Positions 5,550 to 5,885 of a DNA stretch of 5,885 nt are shown piece by piece. The stretch is taken from assembly GCA_031283405.1 (NCBI GenBank), contig JAITBX010000212.1:1-5885 (forward strand), read 5' to 3'. A program made the translations under genes and the position numbers. Position 1 is the stretch's first letter; the number at the start of each line of letters is the position of its first letter. Source of the stretch: Burkholderiales bacterium (GTDB taxonomy: Bacteria; Pseudomonadota; Gammaproteobacteria; Burkholderiales; Casimicrobiaceae). Below the pieces are notes generated by a model. That model saw only the letters and a program-made list of their open reading frames with translations. It ran no database searches and was not told the DNA's origin.

Positions 5550-5885
5550 AAGCGCGCGCGATGATTCTGGCAGCAGGCCGCGGCGAAAGAATGCGGCCGC
5601 TGTCCGACCACACGCCGAAACCTCTGTTATTGGCAGGCGGAAAACCTTTGATCGTCCGGCAGATCGAAGCGCTGACGCGCGCCGGCTTTCGCGAAATCGT
5701 GATCAACGTCGCCTGGAAAAGCGACGAGATTGAAGCGGCGCTGGGCGACGGCGCGGCGTGGCGCGTTCGCCTTCTTTATTCGCGCGAAAACCCGGCGCTG
5801 GAAACAGCGGGCGGCATCGCGCATGCGCTACCGCTGCTTGAACCGGGGCCGGTATTGATCGTCAGCGCCGATGTCTGGAGCGCTT
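5546..5885 (+). CDS. murU: MurNAc-1-phosphate uridylyltransferase MurU, N-terminal part
   Basis: MurU joins MurNAc-1-phosphate to UTP to give UDP-MurNAc, the step after AmgK. The first 113 residues are present and the gene runs off the window. They form the start of a nucleotidyltransferase Rossmann-like fold: the nucleotide-binding signature 'MILAAGRGERMRPLSDHTPKPLL' region spans about 6-28 with K25, then 'IVINVAWKSDEIEAALGDG' (51-69), 'LETAGGIAHALPLL' (85-98) and the metal-site strand 'VLIVSADVW' with D109. Pseudomonas MurU, from memory, has LETGGG and NGDVW at the last two places, so Ala89 and the Ser-Ala before D109 are mild deviations; the key Asp is kept. ATG 5546 overlaps the amgK TGA in ATGA. 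RmlA-type glucose-1-phosphate thymidylyltransferase is the related alternative, made unlikely by the amgK partner. Confidence 0.92.
   Translation, partial: MKARAMILAAGRGERMRPLSDHTPKPLLLAGGKPLIVRQIEALTRAGFREIVINVAWKSDEIEAALGDGAAWRVRLLYSRENPALETAGGIAHALPLLEPGPVLIVSADVWSA

Noticed and set aside
5206..5706. 166-codon minus-strand frame over amgK/murU
   Set aside because: Antisense to two genes with clear catalytic motifs, and it shows no motifs of its own.
1..5885. CRISPR arrays, tRNA/rRNA genes, riboswitches, toxin-antitoxin or defence genes
   Set aside because: I saw no regularly spaced repeats, no tRNA-like cloverleaf and no such gene families. Nearly all the sequence is taken up by the genes described.

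Overview
The window looks like chromosomal DNA of a GC-rich Gram-negative bacterium, most likely a betaproteobacterium. The evidence is the LptD C-terminus, which has a single cysteine in 'NANCW' followed by 'PLEVLRR' and 'PGYTT' where the E. coli protein has Cys-Cys, and the divergent lptD-surA / amgK-murU arrangement known from beta- and gammaproteobacteria. The placement rests on recognised sequence features, not on a database search.

Layout from left to right. (1) Positions 1 to about 113 hold the right-hand end of a mobile element. It contains the last 22 codons of an IS200/IS605-type Y1 transposase, with the catalytic-Tyr motif YVRNQ and a C-terminal QLKLF resembling a sliding-clamp-binding motif, followed by a perfect 9-bp-stem hairpin. 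(2) Positions 111-560 (minus) hold the remains of a YiiM-like MOSC-domain gene. It has an in-frame TAG and is cut off just after its conserved PREPC motif, where the mobile element begins. (3) Positions 557-1948 (minus) encode SurA. (4) Positions 1957-4404 (minus) encode LptD. (5) Positions 4405-4505 are a short divergent regulatory region with a 7-bp dyad. (6) Positions 4506-5549 (plus) encode AmgK. (7) From 5546 to the window end (plus) lies the start of MurU, overlapping amgK by ATGA.

The minus-strand genes form one tightly packed unit: lptD, 8 bp, surA, then a GTGA overlap into the MOSC remnant. LptD is the outer-membrane half of the LPS translocon, and SurA is the periplasmic chaperone that helps outer-membrane barrels such as LptD to fold. 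The plus-strand genes encode two consecutive steps of the anhydro-MurNAc recycling route: anomeric sugar kinase AmgK makes MurNAc-1-phosphate and MurU converts it to UDP-MurNAc. The locus thus pairs outer-membrane assembly with peptidoglycan recycling.

Most of the window is ordinary, conserved envelope biology, and I see no convincing new multi-gene system. The points worth a second look are at the left end (doubly broken MOSC gene, IS junction, clamp-motif transposase tail), in LptD (only two cysteines, duplicated C-terminal tail motif), and in the short divergent promoter region.
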